Below are positions 42,981 to 53,321 of a DNA stretch of 64,000 bases, one piece after another. Both the position numbers and the translations under genes were made by a program. The notes beneath the pieces were generated by a model. It had not been told where the DNA came from and made no database searches. It worked only from the letters and a program-made list of their open reading frames with translations. Numbering within the stretch: the first letter of the stretch is position 1; the number at the start of each line of letters is the position of its first letter. The stretch is taken from assembly GCF_003952505.1 (NCBI RefSeq), contig NZ_CP034450.1, positions 3,348,001-3,412,000 of the forward strand, given 5' to 3'. The DNA is from Mesorhizobium sp. M4B.F.Ca.ET.058.02.1.1 (lineage in GTDB: Bacteria > Pseudomonadota > Alphaproteobacteria > Rhizobiales > Rhizobiaceae).

Positions 42981-43709
42981 TCAGGTTGAAAGGATTTCCC
43001 TGGCGCGCTCCAGGTCGTCGGGCGTGTCGACGCCGAGCGGCACGGATTGCACGATCTCGGCATCGATGCGCATGCCGGCCTCCAGCGCCCGCAACTGCTC
43101 CAGCCGCTCGCGTCGTTCCAGCGGCGACGGCTTCAGCGCGACGAAGCGCTCCAGCGCGGCACGCCGATAGGCGTAGAGGCCGATATGGTGATAGAGCGGC
43201 CCCTCGCCCCAGGGCGCGGTGGCGCGGGAGAAATAGAGCGCCCTGAGCCGTGTCGCAGACAGCGGCGAGCCGACGATCTTGACGACGTTCGGATTGGTCT
43301 TCTCCTCGTCGCGGACGATCTCGACGCCGAGTGTGGCGATGTCGACCGATTTGTCCTCGAGCGGCCTCAGCGACGCGCGGATGATCTGCGGATCGATGGT
43401 CGGCAGGTCGCCCTGCACGTTGACGATGGTTTCGACCTTTTTCTCCGGATCGAGCACTGTTAGCGCCTCGAAAATGCGGTCGGAGCCGGACTGGTGATCG
43501 TCACGGGTCATCACGGCCTCAAAGCCGTGCGCGCGCACGGCCTCCGCCACGGCCTCGGTGTCTGTCGCCACCACGACCCGGCCAAGCCCGGCCTCGGCGC
43601 CGCGGCGGGCGACATGGACGATCATCGGCACGTCAAAAATGTCGGCCAGCGGCTTGCCCGGCAGGCGGGTCGAGGCCATGCGGGCCGGGATCAGGATGAG
43701 CGTTGACAT
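42981..43709 (-). CDS. kdsB: 3-deoxy-manno-octulosonate cytidylyltransferase (CMP-Kdo synthetase)
   Basis: 242 aa. It activates Kdo as CMP-Kdo for lipopolysaccharide inner core synthesis. Signature [19 protein letters not shown] at the N-terminus, then [26 protein letters not shown] and [15 protein letters not shown] are all present. The start ATG 43709 is at the conserved [10 protein letters not shown]; the upstream open frame is not needed. Cotranscribed with pheA (10-nt gap) and divergent from the cytochrome c gene. Confidence 0.95.
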   Translation of the reverse strand: MSTLILIPARMASTRLPGKPLADIFDVPMIVHVARRGAEAGLGRVVVATDTEAVAEAVRAHGFEAVMTRDDHQSGSDRIFEALTVLDPEKKVETIVNVQGDLPTIDPQIIRASLRPLEDKSVDIATLGVEIVRDEEKTNPNVVKIVGSPLSATRLRALYFSRATAPWGEGPLYHHIGLYAYRRAALERFVALKPSPLERRERLEQLRALEAGMRIDAEIVQSVPLGVDTPDDLERAREILST

Positions 43710-43903
43710 CGGTGCGACGGGGCGTTGCAAAAGAGGGCTGGCGAAAGTGGCAAAAGGTCTCACTGGAAGCGCCCTTATAGGTGTTGCAACGCCGGAGCAA
43801 AAGACCTAGTTTCCGCCCGATTTGACCGGGCTGAGAGGTCGGTTCGGGACACCGACGGACGGAGTGGACGGATCGGTCCGCCGGAAAAGGGAGCAAGGGG
43901 CGT

Positions 43904-44539
43904 ATGGATTCCAACGAAGTCAACAAGCTGCTCGCCGGTCTCCTTGGCACCGTCTTTGTCGTCTTCTCGGTCGGCATCGTCTCCGACGCGCTGTTTGCGT
44001 CGCCCGCGCCCGAGAAGCCCGGCTTCGCCATCGAGGCGGCAGAGCCCGCCGAAGGCGCCGCCGCCGCCCCGGCCGCGGAAGCCAAGCCGATCGCCGACCT
44101 GCTCGCCACCGCCAATGTCGAGGCGGGCGCGGCCGTGTTCAAGAAATGCCAGGCCTGCCATTCCGGCGAGAAGGGTGGTCCGAACAAGGTCGGCCCCGAT
44201 CTCTGGGACATTATCGACCGACCCGTCGCCGAGCATGAGGGCTTCGCCTATTCAGCCGGCATGAAGGATTTTTCCAAGGGCGGCGCCGAGAAGTGGACGT
44301 ACGACAACCTCAACCATTTCATCACTTCGCCGAAGAAGTTCGTCAAGGGCACGGCGATGGGCTTTGCCGGCCTGCCGAAGGACGAGGACCGCGCCAACGT
44401 GATCGCCTATCTGCGTACGCTGTCGGACAGCCCGAAGCCGCTGCCGGCGCCGGGTGCTTCGGCCGAGGCCAAGCCTGCGGAAGGCGCCGCGCCGGCCGAG
44501 GGCGCCGCGCCCGCCAAGCCGGCGGCACCCGCTCAATAA
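43904..44539 (+). CDS. cycM: Membrane-anchored cytochrome c (CycM type)
   Basis: 211 aa. An N-terminal uncleaved helix (LLAGLLGTVFVVFSVGIVSDAL) anchors it. An Ala/Pro/Glu spacer (~residues 45-66) and a class-I cytochrome c domain follow, with CQACH (82-86) and axial Met in GTAMGFAGLP. A further 30-residue Ala/Pro/Lys tail is added at the C-terminus. In Bradyrhizobium, CycM links the bc1 complex to the aa3 oxidase; the same role is inferred. A strong terminator follows at 44564-44592. It is divergent from kdsB. Confidence 0.92.
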   Translation: MDSNEVNKLLAGLLGTVFVVFSVGIVSDALFASPAPEKPGFAIEAAEPAEGAAAAPAAEAKPIADLLATANVEAGAAVFKKCQACHSGEKGGPNKVGPDLWDIIDRPVAEHEGFAYSAGMKDFSKGGAEKWTYDNLNHFITSPKKFVKGTAMGFAGLPKDEDRANVIAYLRTLSDSPKPLPAPGASAEAKPAEGAAPAEGAAPAKPAAPAQ

Positions 44540-44563
44540 ACAATTTGTCATAAAGACATCCTC

Positions 44564-44592
44564 AGAAAAGCCGGGTTCGTCCCGGCTTTTCT
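44564..44592 (+). terminator. Intrinsic terminator after cycM
   Basis: AGAAAAGCCGGG (44564-44575), loop TTCGT, CCCGGCTTTTCT (44581-44592): a perfect 12-bp stem with TTTT in the distal arm followed by GTT. It separates cycM from the yej operon 104 nt downstream. Confidence 0.85.
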
Positions 44593-44636
44593 GTTAGGAA
44601 AACAGCATGTGCGGCGACAAAGCCTGCGCATTGCGG

Positions 44637-44664
44637 TTTCCACGGTCGTCAAATGATCTAGATT
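44637..44664 (+). promoter_or_regulatory. Candidate promoter of the yej operon
   Basis: TTTCCA (44637-44642), 16 nt, TAGATT (44659-44664), 32 nt upstream of the first yejA ATG. The -35 is a weak match. It is offered because transcription must restart after the cycM terminator and little space remains. Confidence 0.3.
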
Positions 44665-44695
44665 GCCGGTGGGGATTGTTCGCAGAGGAGAACGC

Positions 44696-46573
44696 ATGAC
44701 GGTTGGCCGAACGCTTCTCAACTCCGTGCTGGTCGCGGCCGCCCTTGCCGGCAGCCTGCAGGCCGGCTTCGCGGATGAATGGCGCACCACCTCCTCGCTG
44801 ATCGGCGACTCCAAATACGGCGACAACTTCCAGCACTACGACTATGTCAATGCGGACGCGCCGAAGGGCGGCACCTACAATTCCGTCGTTCTCGGCACCT
44901 TCGACAGCTTCAACCCCTACATCGTGCAGGGCTCGCCGGCCGCGGGGCTGGTCGGCTTCGGCGGAGGGCTGCTCTACGACACGCTGATGGAGCAGTCGAC
45001 CGACGAGGGCAGCACCAGCCATCCGCTGATCGCCGACGCCTACAAATATCCGGTCGACTATTCCTCGGCGACGTATCGGCTGGACCCGAGGGCCAAATGG
45101 CACGACGGCCAGCCAATCACCACCGACGATGTGATCTGGTCGTTCCAGGTGCTGAAGGCCAACAGCCCGCAATACAGCCGCTATTTCGAGAACGTTACCG
45201 ACGCCGTCGCCATCTCGGACCGCGAGGTCGAGTTCCATTTCAACCAGAAGGGCAATCGCGAGCTGCCGAAGATCATCGGCGACCTCGCCGTGCTGCCGAA
45301 GCACTGGTGGGAAGGCACCGACGCCAATGGCAAGAAGCGCGACGTCACCAGACCGACGCTGGAACCGCCGCTCGGCTCCGCTGCCTACAAGATCGCCAGC
45401 TTCAAGCCGGGTTCGGAGATCGTCTGGCAGCGCGTGCCTGACTACTGGGCCGCCAAGCTGCCGGTGAAGATAGGGCGTGAGAATTTCGACACGCAGCGCT
45501 TCACCTATATCCTTGATGACAATGCGGCATGGCAGGCTTTCACCAAAGGCGGACTCGACGACATCAAGCCGGAAAACAGCTCGAAGCGCTGGAAGACGTT
45601 CTATGATTTCCCAGCGATCCAGACCGGCGACGTCATCAAACAGGAATTCAAGACCACCTCTCCCGAGCCGATGCAGGCCTTCATGCTGAACCAGCGGCGT
45701 CCCCTATTTGGGGATCGCCTGGTGCGCGAGGGACTGACCTATCCGTTCGATTTCGAGACGATGAACCGCACGCTTTTCTATGGTTTCAACACCCGCACGC
45801 AAAGCTATTTCCAGGGCACGGAACTGGCATCCAGCGGCCTGCCGCAGGGCAAAGAGCTGGAAATCCTGGAAAAGTACCGCGACAAGCTGCCACCCGAGCT
45901 GTTCACCGAGGAATTCAAGCTGCCGGTCTACGATACCCCTCAGGCCGAGCGGAAATATCTGAAGCAGGCGGTCGAGCTGTTCGCCAAGGCCGGCTGGGTC
46001 ATCAAGGGCGGCAAGATGGTGAACGCCAAGACCGGCGCGCCGTTCAAGTTCGAGATTTTGGGCTGGAACGACACCGACCAGGTGATCGCCAGTCCCTGGA
46101 TCGCCAATCTGCGCAAGATCGGAGTGGATGCGACGCTGCGCATCATCGACCAGACCCAATATGTCAACCGCGTCAACAATTTCGATTATGACGTCATCAT
46201 AGGTCAGCTCGGGCAGTCGGAATCGCCCGGCAACGAGCAACGCGACTTCTGGAGCTCGAAGGCCGCCGATAAGCCGGGGTCGCGCAACTATGCCGGCATC
46301 AAGGATCCGGTCGTCGACGCGCTCGTCGACCGCATCATCTTTGCCACCGACCGCGACGACCTCGTCGCCGCCACCCACGCGCTCGACCGGGTGCTCCTGT
46401 GGAACTTCTATGTGGTGCCGCAATACTACCGCGCCGTGTTGTGGCTCGCCTACTGGAACAAGTTCGGCATCCCGCAAAAGCAGCCGACCTACAGCGGCGC
46501 CGACCAGAGTTCCTGGTGGATCAACCCCGAGAAGGAAAAGGCGCTGGCCGCCAAATACAAGGGTAGCAATTGA
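44696..46573 (+). CDS. yejA1: Peptide ABC transporter substrate-binding protein YejA (first paralogue, Sec-exported)
   Basis: 625 aa family-5 solute-binding protein with a Sec signal (MTVGRTLLNSVLVAAALAGS, cut near FADE). It has the YejA pattern: HYDYVNADAPKGGTYN, SFNPYIVQGSP, GLLYDTLMEQSTDEGSTSHPLIA, FDFETMNRTLFYG. ATG 44696 follows GAGGAG. YejABEF imports microcin C and short peptides, and in Sinorhizobium it protects against host antimicrobial peptides (recalled). Its stop overlaps the next start (TGATG), so both binding proteins are translated together. Confidence 0.92.
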   Translation: MTVGRTLLNSVLVAAALAGSLQAGFADEWRTTSSLIGDSKYGDNFQHYDYVNADAPKGGTYNSVVLGTFDSFNPYIVQGSPAAGLVGFGGGLLYDTLMEQSTDEGSTSHPLIADAYKYPVDYSSATYRLDPRAKWHDGQPITTDDVIWSFQVLKANSPQYSRYFENVTDAVAISDREVEFHFNQKGNRELPKIIGDLAVLPKHWWEGTDANGKKRDVTRPTLEPPLGSAAYKIASFKPGSEIVWQRVPDYWAAKLPVKIGRENFDTQRFTYILDDNAAWQAFTKGGLDDIKPENSSKRWKTFYDFPAIQTGDVIKQEFKTTSPEPMQAFMLNQRRPLFGDRLVREGLTYPFDFETMNRTLFYGFNTRTQSYFQGTELASSGLPQGKELEILEKYRDKLPPELFTEEFKLPVYDTPQAERKYLKQAVELFAKAGWVIKGGKMVNAKTGAPFKFEILGWNDTDQVIASPWIANLRKIGVDATLRIIDQTQYVNRVNNFDYDVIIGQLGQSESPGNEQRDFWSSKAADKPGSRNYAGIKDPVVDALVDRIIFATDRDDLVAATHALDRVLLWNFYVVPQYYRAVLWLAYWNKFGIPQKQPTYSGADQSSWWINPEKEKALAAKYKGSN

Positions 46574-48435
46574 TGGCCTCGCGCCGCGATTTCCTGGCAC
46601 TCGGCGGTGCCGCCGCGGCCGCAGCCCTGTTGCCGGGGCGGGCTTTCGCCACCACGGCGACCGGCGTGAAACTGCACGGCCTGTCGGCCTTCGGCGACCT
46701 CAAATACAAGCCTGATTTCACCCATTTCGACTACGTCAATCCGGACGCGCCCAAGGGCGGCCAGATGAATTTCGCGCCGCCGAACGCCACCTTGAATCAG
46801 AGTTTCCTGACCTTCAACACGTTGAATTCACTGGTGCTGAAAGGCGATTCGCCTCCCCGCACCGAGCTCTGTTTCGATTCACTGATGACAAGCGCTCTCG
46901 ATGAGCCGGATGCCGTCTACGGCTTGCTTGCCGAGTCCGTGACCTTGTCGCAGGACCGCAACGGCTTCCGTTTCGACCTGCGACGGCAAGCGCGCTTTCA
47001 CGACGGTTCGCCCGTGACCGCCGCGGACATCGCCTTCGCATTGACGCTGTACAAGGATCGGGGCCATCCGAACCTGTCCAAGGCGCTGCGATACATGACG
47101 GAAGCGGTCGCGGTCGATCCCGTCACGCTCGACCTCACCTTCAATGGCGAACAGTCCGCGCAGAACATCCTTTCGGTCGTCGCAATGCCGATCGTGTCCA
47201 AGGCCTTTTACACGGCCAACGATTTCGATGCCTCGACGATGACACCGCCGCTGAGCTCCGGACCGTACAAGTTGGGGCGCGTGGTGGCCGGACAGACCGT
47301 CGAGTATGATCGCGTCGCCGACTATTGGGGCCGCGATCTTGCCGTGAACCGTGGTCTCAACAATTTCGACCGCATCCGTATCGACTTCTATCTTGATCGC
47401 CAGGCGGCGTTCGAGGCCTTCAAGAAAGGCGACACACATTTTCGCGAGGAATTCACCTCGCGGGTATGGGCGACCGGTTACGACTTTCCGGCGTTGAAGG
47501 ACGGCAAGGTCGTCAAACGCGAGTTTCCCGGCGAGAAATCGCCATCCATGCAGTCCGTGGCGCTAAACCAGCGCCGGCCGCAGTTCCGCGATGCGCGCGT
47601 GAGACGGGCAATCGCCAACTGCTTCGATTTCGAATGGATCAGGCGGGCTCTGTTCTTCGGCTCCTACGAACGCTCGCAATCGAATTTCGAGCGGTCGGAC
47701 TACAAGGCCGAAGGCTTGCCCTCGCCTCAGGAACTGGCCTTGCTGGAGCCGTTTCGGGCCGAGTTGCCGCCGGAGACTTTCGGCGAACCGGTGATGCAGC
47801 CCGTCTCCGACGGTTCGGGTCACGACCGCAAGCTGCTGGGCGCGGCCTCGAAACTGCTTGCCGAGGCCGGTTGGAAGCGAGCGGGCAACTTCGTCGTCAA
47901 CGAGAAGGGCGAGCGACTGCAGGTGGAAATGCTGGCCGAGGATGACGGCATCGTTCGCATTTTCACGCCATGGGCCGAGAACATGAAGGCCATAGGGATC
48001 GACGTTTCGATCCGGCAGGTCGATTCGACGCAGTATGAACGGCGGCAAAGCGATTTCGACTTCGATTTCAACATGCTCGCATGGTCGATCGGGGCGACGC
48101 CGACTGCCGACGGCCTCGAGATACTCTACGACTCGCGCATGGCGAAAACGCCGGGACAGCGCAACTATCCCGGCACCGAAAGCCGGGCCATCGACGCGCT
48201 GATCGTGGCGGCCGGCAAAGCCAACAGTCGATCGGAACTGGTTACGGCGCTCAGAGCGCTCGACCGGGTCTTGCGCGCGCGGCTAGACTGGATTCCAACA
48301 TATTATCTCGCGAATCACCGCGTCGCCTATTGGGACATGTTCGGCTTTCTCGAGCAGAAACCCGATTTCGGCTTTCCGGTCGAGACGCTGTGGTGGATCG
48401 ACAAGGGCAAGGCGGCAAAGATTGGCAAAGCCTGA
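46573..48435 (+). CDS. yejA2: Peptide ABC transporter substrate-binding protein YejA (second paralogue, Tat-exported)
   Basis: 620 aa, homologous to the preceding gene (HFDYVNPDAPKGGQMNF, LCFDSLMTSALDEPDAVYG, CFDFEWIRRALFFGSYERSQ). It differs in carrying a twin-arginine signal, MASRRDFLALGGAAAAAALL. The two proteins have clearly diverged, suggesting different peptide spectra through the same permease. The start ATG 46573 overlaps the first paralogue's stop by one base; a 30-nt gap leads to yejB. Confidence 0.92.
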   Translation: MASRRDFLALGGAAAAAALLPGRAFATTATGVKLHGLSAFGDLKYKPDFTHFDYVNPDAPKGGQMNFAPPNATLNQSFLTFNTLNSLVLKGDSPPRTELCFDSLMTSALDEPDAVYGLLAESVTLSQDRNGFRFDLRRQARFHDGSPVTAADIAFALTLYKDRGHPNLSKALRYMTEAVAVDPVTLDLTFNGEQSAQNILSVVAMPIVSKAFYTANDFDASTMTPPLSSGPYKLGRVVAGQTVEYDRVADYWGRDLAVNRGLNNFDRIRIDFYLDRQAAFEAFKKGDTHFREEFTSRVWATGYDFPALKDGKVVKREFPGEKSPSMQSVALNQRRPQFRDARVRRAIANCFDFEWIRRALFFGSYERSQSNFERSDYKAEGLPSPQELALLEPFRAELPPETFGEPVMQPVSDGSGHDRKLLGAASKLLAEAGWKRAGNFVVNEKGERLQVEMLAEDDGIVRIFTPWAENMKAIGIDVSIRQVDSTQYERRQSDFDFDFNMLAWSIGATPTADGLEILYDSRMAKTPGQRNYPGTESRAIDALIVAAGKANSRSELVTALRALDRVLRARLDWIPTYYLANHRVAYWDMFGFLEQKPDFGFPVETLWWIDKGKAAKIGKA

Positions 48436-48465
48436 CATCTCCGTTCGCACAGGACGGGCGGCCTG

Positions 48466-49563
48466 ATGGGCGCTTACATACTGCGCCGCATCCTTCTGAT
48501 GATCCCGACCCTGTTCGGCATCATGGCGATCTCTTTCGCCGTTATCCAGTTTGCGCCCGGTGGGCCGGTGGAGCAGGTGATCGCCAGGCTCACCAACCAG
48601 GGCGGCACCGATCGCCTTGGCGGCGGTGGCGGCGATGCCGGTGGCGGCGGCAACTTCGATGTGGCCGGCGACGTCAGCTCGAAATACCGCGGCGCCCAGG
48701 GGCTCGATCCCGAATTCATCAAGAAATTGGAACAGCAGTTCGGCTTCGACAAGCCGCCGCTCGAACGCTTCGGCATGATGCTGTGGAACTATGCCCGCTT
48801 CGACTTCGGCGACAGCTATTTCCGCGACATCTCGGTGCTCAACCTCATCCTGGAAAAGATGCCGGTGTCGATCTCCATCGGCCTGTGGATCACGCTTTTG
48901 TCCTACCTGATCTCGATCCCGCTCGGCATCCGCAAGGCGGTCCAGGACGGCTCTACCTTCGACGTCTGGACCAGCGGCGTGGTGATCGTCGGGTATGCCA
49001 TCCCCGGCTTCCTGTTCGGCATCCTGTTGATGGTGCTGTTTGCCGGCGGCTCGTTCTGGGACTGGTTCCCGCTGCGCGGCATCGTTTCGGACAATTGGGA
49101 CCAGTTGTCCTGGCCGGACAAGATCGTCGACTATTTCTGGCACATGACCCTGCCGCTGACGGCACTCGTGCTGTCGGCTTTCGCCACCACGACGCTGCTC
49201 ACCAAGAACTCCTTCCTGGAAGAGATCCGCAAGCAGTATGTGGTGACGGCGCGCGCCAAGGGCCTGTCGGAGCGCAAGGTGCTCTACGGCCACGTCTTCC
49301 GCAACGCCATGCTGATTGTCATCGCCGGCTTTCCAGGCGCCTTCATCTCGGCCTTCTTCACCGGGTCGCTGTTGATCGAGAACATCTTCTCGCTCGACGG
49401 CCTCGGGCTGCTCGGCTTCAAGTCCGTCGTCGACCGCGACTATCCGGTGGTGTTCGCCAACCTCTACATTTTCTCGCTGCTCGGCCTGTTCATCAATCTT
49501 CTGTCCGACCTGATCTACACCTGGGTCGATCCGCGCATCGATTTCGAGCGGAGGGACGTCTGA
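48466..49563 (+). CDS. yejB: Microcin C/peptide ABC transporter permease YejB
   Basis: 365 aa. Starts [20 protein letters not shown]. The [12 protein letters not shown] segment is followed by a glycine-rich insertion ([18 protein letters not shown], about residues 48-65). The YejB/DppB core follows, with [20 protein letters not shown] and EAA loop [20 protein letters not shown]. It ends [13 protein letters not shown] and couples to yejE by TGATG. Confidence 0.95.
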   Translation: MGAYILRRILLMIPTLFGIMAISFAVIQFAPGGPVEQVIARLTNQGGTDRLGGGGGDAGGGGNFDVAGDVSSKYRGAQGLDPEFIKKLEQQFGFDKPPLERFGMMLWNYARFDFGDSYFRDISVLNLILEKMPVSISIGLWITLLSYLISIPLGIRKAVQDGSTFDVWTSGVVIVGYAIPGFLFGILLMVLFAGGSFWDWFPLRGIVSDNWDQLSWPDKIVDYFWHMTLPLTALVLSAFATTTLLTKNSFLEEIRKQYVVTARAKGLSERKVLYGHVFRNAMLIVIAGFPGAFISAFFTGSLLIENIFSLDGLGLLGFKSVVDRDYPVVFANLYIFSLLGLFINLLSDLIYTWVDPRIDFERRDV

Positions 49564-50702
49564 TGGCGGAAGCCGCTGCCGGAACGACGCCCCCCCGCAT
49601 CGCCCGCCCCTGGCTGTCGCCGCTCAACCGGCGGCGCCTGCAGAACTTCAAGTCGAACCGGCGCGGCTTCTGGTCGTTGTGGATCTTTCTCATCCTGTTC
49701 GTGCTGTCGCTGTTTTCCGAGTTCATCGCCAACGACAAGCCTATCATCGCCTCCTACAAGGGCGAGATCCTGTTTCCGGTGCTGATCGCCTATCCGGAAG
49801 AGAAATTCGGCGGCTTTTATGCCGTTACCGATTATCGCGACCCCGTCATCCAGGACGAGATCAACGCCAATGGCTGGATGATCTGGCCGCCGGTGCGCTA
49901 CTCCTACCAGACGGTCAACAACGCCATTCCCGAGGCGGCACCGACCAAGCCGTCCTGGCTCTACGACAAGAAGACGCTCTGCAATCAATACCCGCAAGGC
50001 GCCGCCGATCCGGACTGCTCGGTCGGCAACTGGAACTGGCTGGGTACCGACGACCAGGCGCGGGACGTGCTGGCGCGGCTTATCTACGGCTTCAGGATCT
50101 CCGTCCTGTTCGGCCTGATCCTGACGGTGGGGTCGTCGCTGATCGGCGTGGCGGCCGGCGCCATGCAGGGCTATTTCGGCGGCTGGACAGACCTTCTGTT
50201 CCAGCGCTTCATCGAGATCTGGTCGGCGATCCCGGTGCTTTATCTGCTCCTCATCGTGGCCGCCATCCTGCCGCCCGGCTTCTTCATCCTGCTCGGCCTG
50301 ATGCTCTTGTTCTCCTGGGTGGCGCTGGTGGGCGTGGTCAGGGCCGAGTTCCTGCGCGCCCGCAACTTCGAATATGTCAACGCCGCGCGCGCTCTTGGCG
50401 TGCCCAACCTGACCATCATGTTCCGCCACCTTCTGCCCAACGCCATGGTGGCGACGCTGACCTTCCTGCCCTTCCTGCTTTCAGGCTCGATCTCGACATT
50501 GACCTCGCTCGACTATCTCGGCTTCGGCCTGCCGCCGGGCTCGGCCTCGCTCGGCGAAATGCTGAAACAGGCGCAGCGCAACCTCAACGCGCCGTGGCTC
50601 GGCATCTCCGCCTTCATCGTCATCTCGCTGATGTTGTCGCTGCTGGTCTTCGTCGGCGAGGCGACGCGCGACGCCTTCGATCCGCGCAAGACGTTCAAAT
50701 GA
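49563..50702 (+). CDS. yejE: Microcin C/peptide ABC transporter permease YejE
   Basis: 379 aa. The N-terminal [26 protein letters not shown] segment and helix precede a large periplasmic insertion that is the YejE hallmark ([20 protein letters not shown], with [20 protein letters not shown]). The permease core has [23 protein letters not shown]. Start ATG 49563 overlaps the yejB stop; its stop overlaps yejF (ATGA). Confidence 0.95.
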   Translation: MAEAAAGTTPPRIARPWLSPLNRRRLQNFKSNRRGFWSLWIFLILFVLSLFSEFIANDKPIIASYKGEILFPVLIAYPEEKFGGFYAVTDYRDPVIQDEINANGWMIWPPVRYSYQTVNNAIPEAAPTKPSWLYDKKTLCNQYPQGAADPDCSVGNWNWLGTDDQARDVLARLIYGFRISVLFGLILTVGSSLIGVAAGAMQGYFGGWTDLLFQRFIEIWSAIPVLYLLLIVAAILPPGFFILLGLMLLFSWVALVGVVRAEFLRARNFEYVNAARALGVPNLTIMFRHLLPNAMVATLTFLPFLLSGSISTLTSLDYLGFGLPPGSASLGEMLKQAQRNLNAPWLGISAFIVISLMLSLLVFVGEATRDAFDPRKTFK

Positions 50703-52327
50703 GCGAGCCCCTGCTTTCCATTCGCGATTTGAGCGTTGCCTTCGCGCAAGGCGGCAAGCAGTCGCTGGCCGTCGACCATATCGCCTTCGACATCGCCAAG
50801 GGCGAGACGGTGGCGCTGGTCGGCGAGTCCGGTTCCGGCAAGTCGGTCTCGGCGCTGTCGGTGCTGAAACTGCTGCCCTATCCGACAGCCAGCCACCCGT
50901 CGGGTCGGATCCTGTTCCAGGGCGCCGACCTGTTGTCCATGGACGAGCGGGCGCTGAGGCGCGTGCGCGGCAACAAGATCACCATGATCTTCCAGGAGCC
51001 GATGACCTCGCTCAATCCGCTGCATACGATTGAGCAGCAGATCGTCGAGGTGCTGAAGCTGCACCAGGGGCTTGGCGACCGGCAGGCCCGCGCCCGCACG
51101 CTGGAACTGCTCAACGAGGTCGGCATCCGCGAGCCGGAAAAGCGACTCGACGCCTATCCGCACCAGCTGTCCGGCGGCCAGCGCCAGCGCGTCATGATCG
51201 CCATGGCGCTGGCCAACGAGCCGGAGCTTTTGATTGCCGACGAGCCGACGACCGCGCTCGACGTCACCGTGCAGGCGCAGATCCTCGAACTGCTAGCCAA
51301 ACTGAAAGCCCGCAAGGGCATGTCGATGCTGTTTATCACCCATGATCTCGGCATCGTCCGGAAGATCGCCGACCGAGTCTGCGTGATGACCAAGGGCAAG
51401 ATCGTCGAGAGCGGCCCGACCAAGGACATCTTCGCCAACCCGCAGCATGCCTATACCAAGCACTTGCTGGCGGCCGAGCCCAAAGGCAAGCCGCCTGCCG
51501 CCAACGCGGACGCCAAGGCGGTGATGACGGGGAAGGACATCAAGGTCTGGTTCCCGATCAGGCGCGGCTTCTTCCGCCGCACCGTCGACAATGTGAAGGC
51601 GGTGGACGGCATCGACGTCACCGTGCGCGCCGGCCAGACGCTCGGCGTGGTCGGCGAATCCGGCTCGGGCAAGACGACGCTTGGGCTGGCGCTGGCCAGG
51701 ATGATCTCGTCGACCGGAACCATCCAGTTCGACGGGCGCGACATCAACCAGCTCTCCTTCAATGCCATGCGGCCGCTCCGGCGCGAGTTGCAGATCGTCT
51801 TCCAGGATCCATTCGGCTCGCTCAGCCCGCGCATGTCGATCGCCGAGATCATCGAGGAAGGACTGAGGATCCACGAGCCGAAGCTCACGCCCGACCAGCG
51901 CGACGACAAGGTCGTCGACGTGCTGAAGGAGGTCGGTCTCGATCCCGAGACGCGCAACCGCTACCCGCATGAATTCTCCGGCGGCCAGCGCCAGCGCGTG
52001 GCCATCGCCCGCGCCATGGTGCTCAACCCGCGCTTCGTCATGCTGGACGAGCCGACCTCGGCGCTCGACATGAGCGTGCAGGCGCAGGTCGTCGACCTGT
52101 TGCGCAACCTGCAGGCCAAGCATGATCTCGCCTATCTGTTCATCAGCCACGACCTGAAAGTCATCCGCGCGCTTGCCAACGACGTCATCGTCATGCGCAA
52201 TGGCCAGATCGTCGAAACCGGGCCGTCAGAACAGATTTTTGGCAGCCCGCAAACGGACTATACTCGGGCGCTGATCTCGGCCGCATTCCGGATCGAGACG
52301 GCACCGACCGGTGTGGTCAGCGAGTAG
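50699..52327 (+). CDS. yejF: Duplicated ABC transporter ATP-binding protein YejF
   Basis: 542 aa with two complete ABC cassettes in one chain. The first has Walker [10 protein letters not shown], signature [15 protein letters not shown] and Walker [13 protein letters not shown]. The second (~residue 280 onward) has [24 protein letters not shown] and [11 protein letters not shown]. This single-protein dimer energises YejB/YejE. It closes the five-gene yejA1-A2-B-E-F operon. Confidence 0.96.
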   Translation: MSEPLLSIRDLSVAFAQGGKQSLAVDHIAFDIAKGETVALVGESGSGKSVSALSVLKLLPYPTASHPSGRILFQGADLLSMDERALRRVRGNKITMIFQEPMTSLNPLHTIEQQIVEVLKLHQGLGDRQARARTLELLNEVGIREPEKRLDAYPHQLSGGQRQRVMIAMALANEPELLIADEPTTALDVTVQAQILELLAKLKARKGMSMLFITHDLGIVRKIADRVCVMTKGKIVESGPTKDIFANPQHAYTKHLLAAEPKGKPPAANADAKAVMTGKDIKVWFPIRRGFFRRTVDNVKAVDGIDVTVRAGQTLGVVGESGSGKTTLGLALARMISSTGTIQFDGRDINQLSFNAMRPLRRELQIVFQDPFGSLSPRMSIAEIIEEGLRIHEPKLTPDQRDDKVVDVLKEVGLDPETRNRYPHEFSGGQRQRVAIARAMVLNPRFVMLDEPTSALDMSVQAQVVDLLRNLQAKHDLAYLFISHDLKVIRALANDVIVMRNGQIVETGPSEQIFGSPQTDYTRALISAAFRIETAPTGVVSE

Positions 52328-52351
52328 GTTGAGCCCAAGGCCAGAACTGAA

Positions 52352-53317
52352 ATGACTGGGAAGAAAAATCCGCACATGGAAAAGGGCCGCGTCCTGCTTG
52401 CCGTCACCGGCTTTCATCCGCAGCGTTGGCGCGAGCTGCTCTCGGCCGAGCGCGAGGTGGTGCTGGAGCCGGACGGCGCCAGCGATCCTTCGATCACCTA
52501 TGCGGTGGTGTGGAAGCAGAAGGCCAATCTACTTTCGTCCCTGCCCAATCTGCGCGCCATCTTCTCGATCGGCGCCGGCGTCGACCACATCTTCGCCGAT
52601 CCCGGCCTGCCCGACGTGCCGATCGTCAAGGTAGTCGCCGACAACCTCACCCAATACATGACCGAGTACGTGATTTGGCGCGTGCTCGACCATCACCGCC
52701 AGGGCATGCTCTATCAGGCGCAGCAGAAGAAGAAGACCTGGCACGAGCCGCCGCAGCGCCCGGCCGGCGACATCTCGGTCGGCATCATGGGGCTCGGCAA
52801 TCTCGGCCGCGCCGCGGCATCGGTGTTGCTGTCGCTCGGCTTCGCGGTCAATGGCTGGTCGCGCTCCGAGCGGCCGATGAAAGGTGTTTCCACCTATGCG
52901 GGCGAGGCCGGGCTGATCCCCTTCCTCAACGCCACCGACATATTGGTGGTGCTGTTGCCGCTGACGGCCCAGACGCAAGGCATCGTCAGCTACAGTCTCC
53001 TGAAGGAGCTGCGCAGGCGCAACGGCCTCGGCGGCTCGGTGCTGATCAATGCCGGACGCGGACGCCTGCAGAAGGACGCCGACATCCTGCGCGCGCTGGA
53101 CGACGGCACGCTGAAGGAGGCGAGCCTCGACGTGTTCGAGGTCGAGCCGCTGCCGAAGACCAGCCCGCTATGGGCGCATCCGAAAGTGTTCGTGACGCCG
53201 CACGCGGCGGCGACCTCGGATCCCGTGCATCTGGTGCCGATCATGCTGCGGCAGATGGCGGCGTACGAGCGCGGCCAGAAGCTCGACAATGTCGTCGACC
53301 GCGAGGCCGGCTACTAA
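52352..53317 (+). CDS. D-isomer 2-hydroxyacid dehydrogenase (GhrA-like glyoxylate/hydroxypyruvate reductase)
   Basis: 321 aa. The NAD(P)-binding motif VGIMGLGNLGRAAA is at about 139-152. The catalytic set is present: Arg in INAGRGRLQ, Glu in DVFEVEPLP and His in FVTPHAAAT. The segment FSIGAGVDHIF is typical of the GhrA group. It reduces glyoxylate or hydroxypyruvate with NADPH, by family. Start ATG 52352; an in-frame ATG 24 nt later (MEKGRVLLAV) is possible. It lies 24 nt after yejF and may be read with it, though no functional link is evident. Confidence 0.88.
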   Translation: MTGKKNPHMEKGRVLLAVTGFHPQRWRELLSAEREVVLEPDGASDPSITYAVVWKQKANLLSSLPNLRAIFSIGAGVDHIFADPGLPDVPIVKVVADNLTQYMTEYVIWRVLDHHRQGMLYQAQQKKKTWHEPPQRPAGDISVGIMGLGNLGRAAASVLLSLGFAVNGWSRSERPMKGVSTYAGEAGLIPFLNATDILVVLLPLTAQTQGIVSYSLLKELRRRNGLGGSVLINAGRGRLQKDADILRALDDGTLKEASLDVFEVEPLPKTSPLWAHPKVFVTPHAAATSDPVHLVPIMLRQMAAYERGQKLDNVVDREAGY

Positions 53318-53321
53318 ATCC

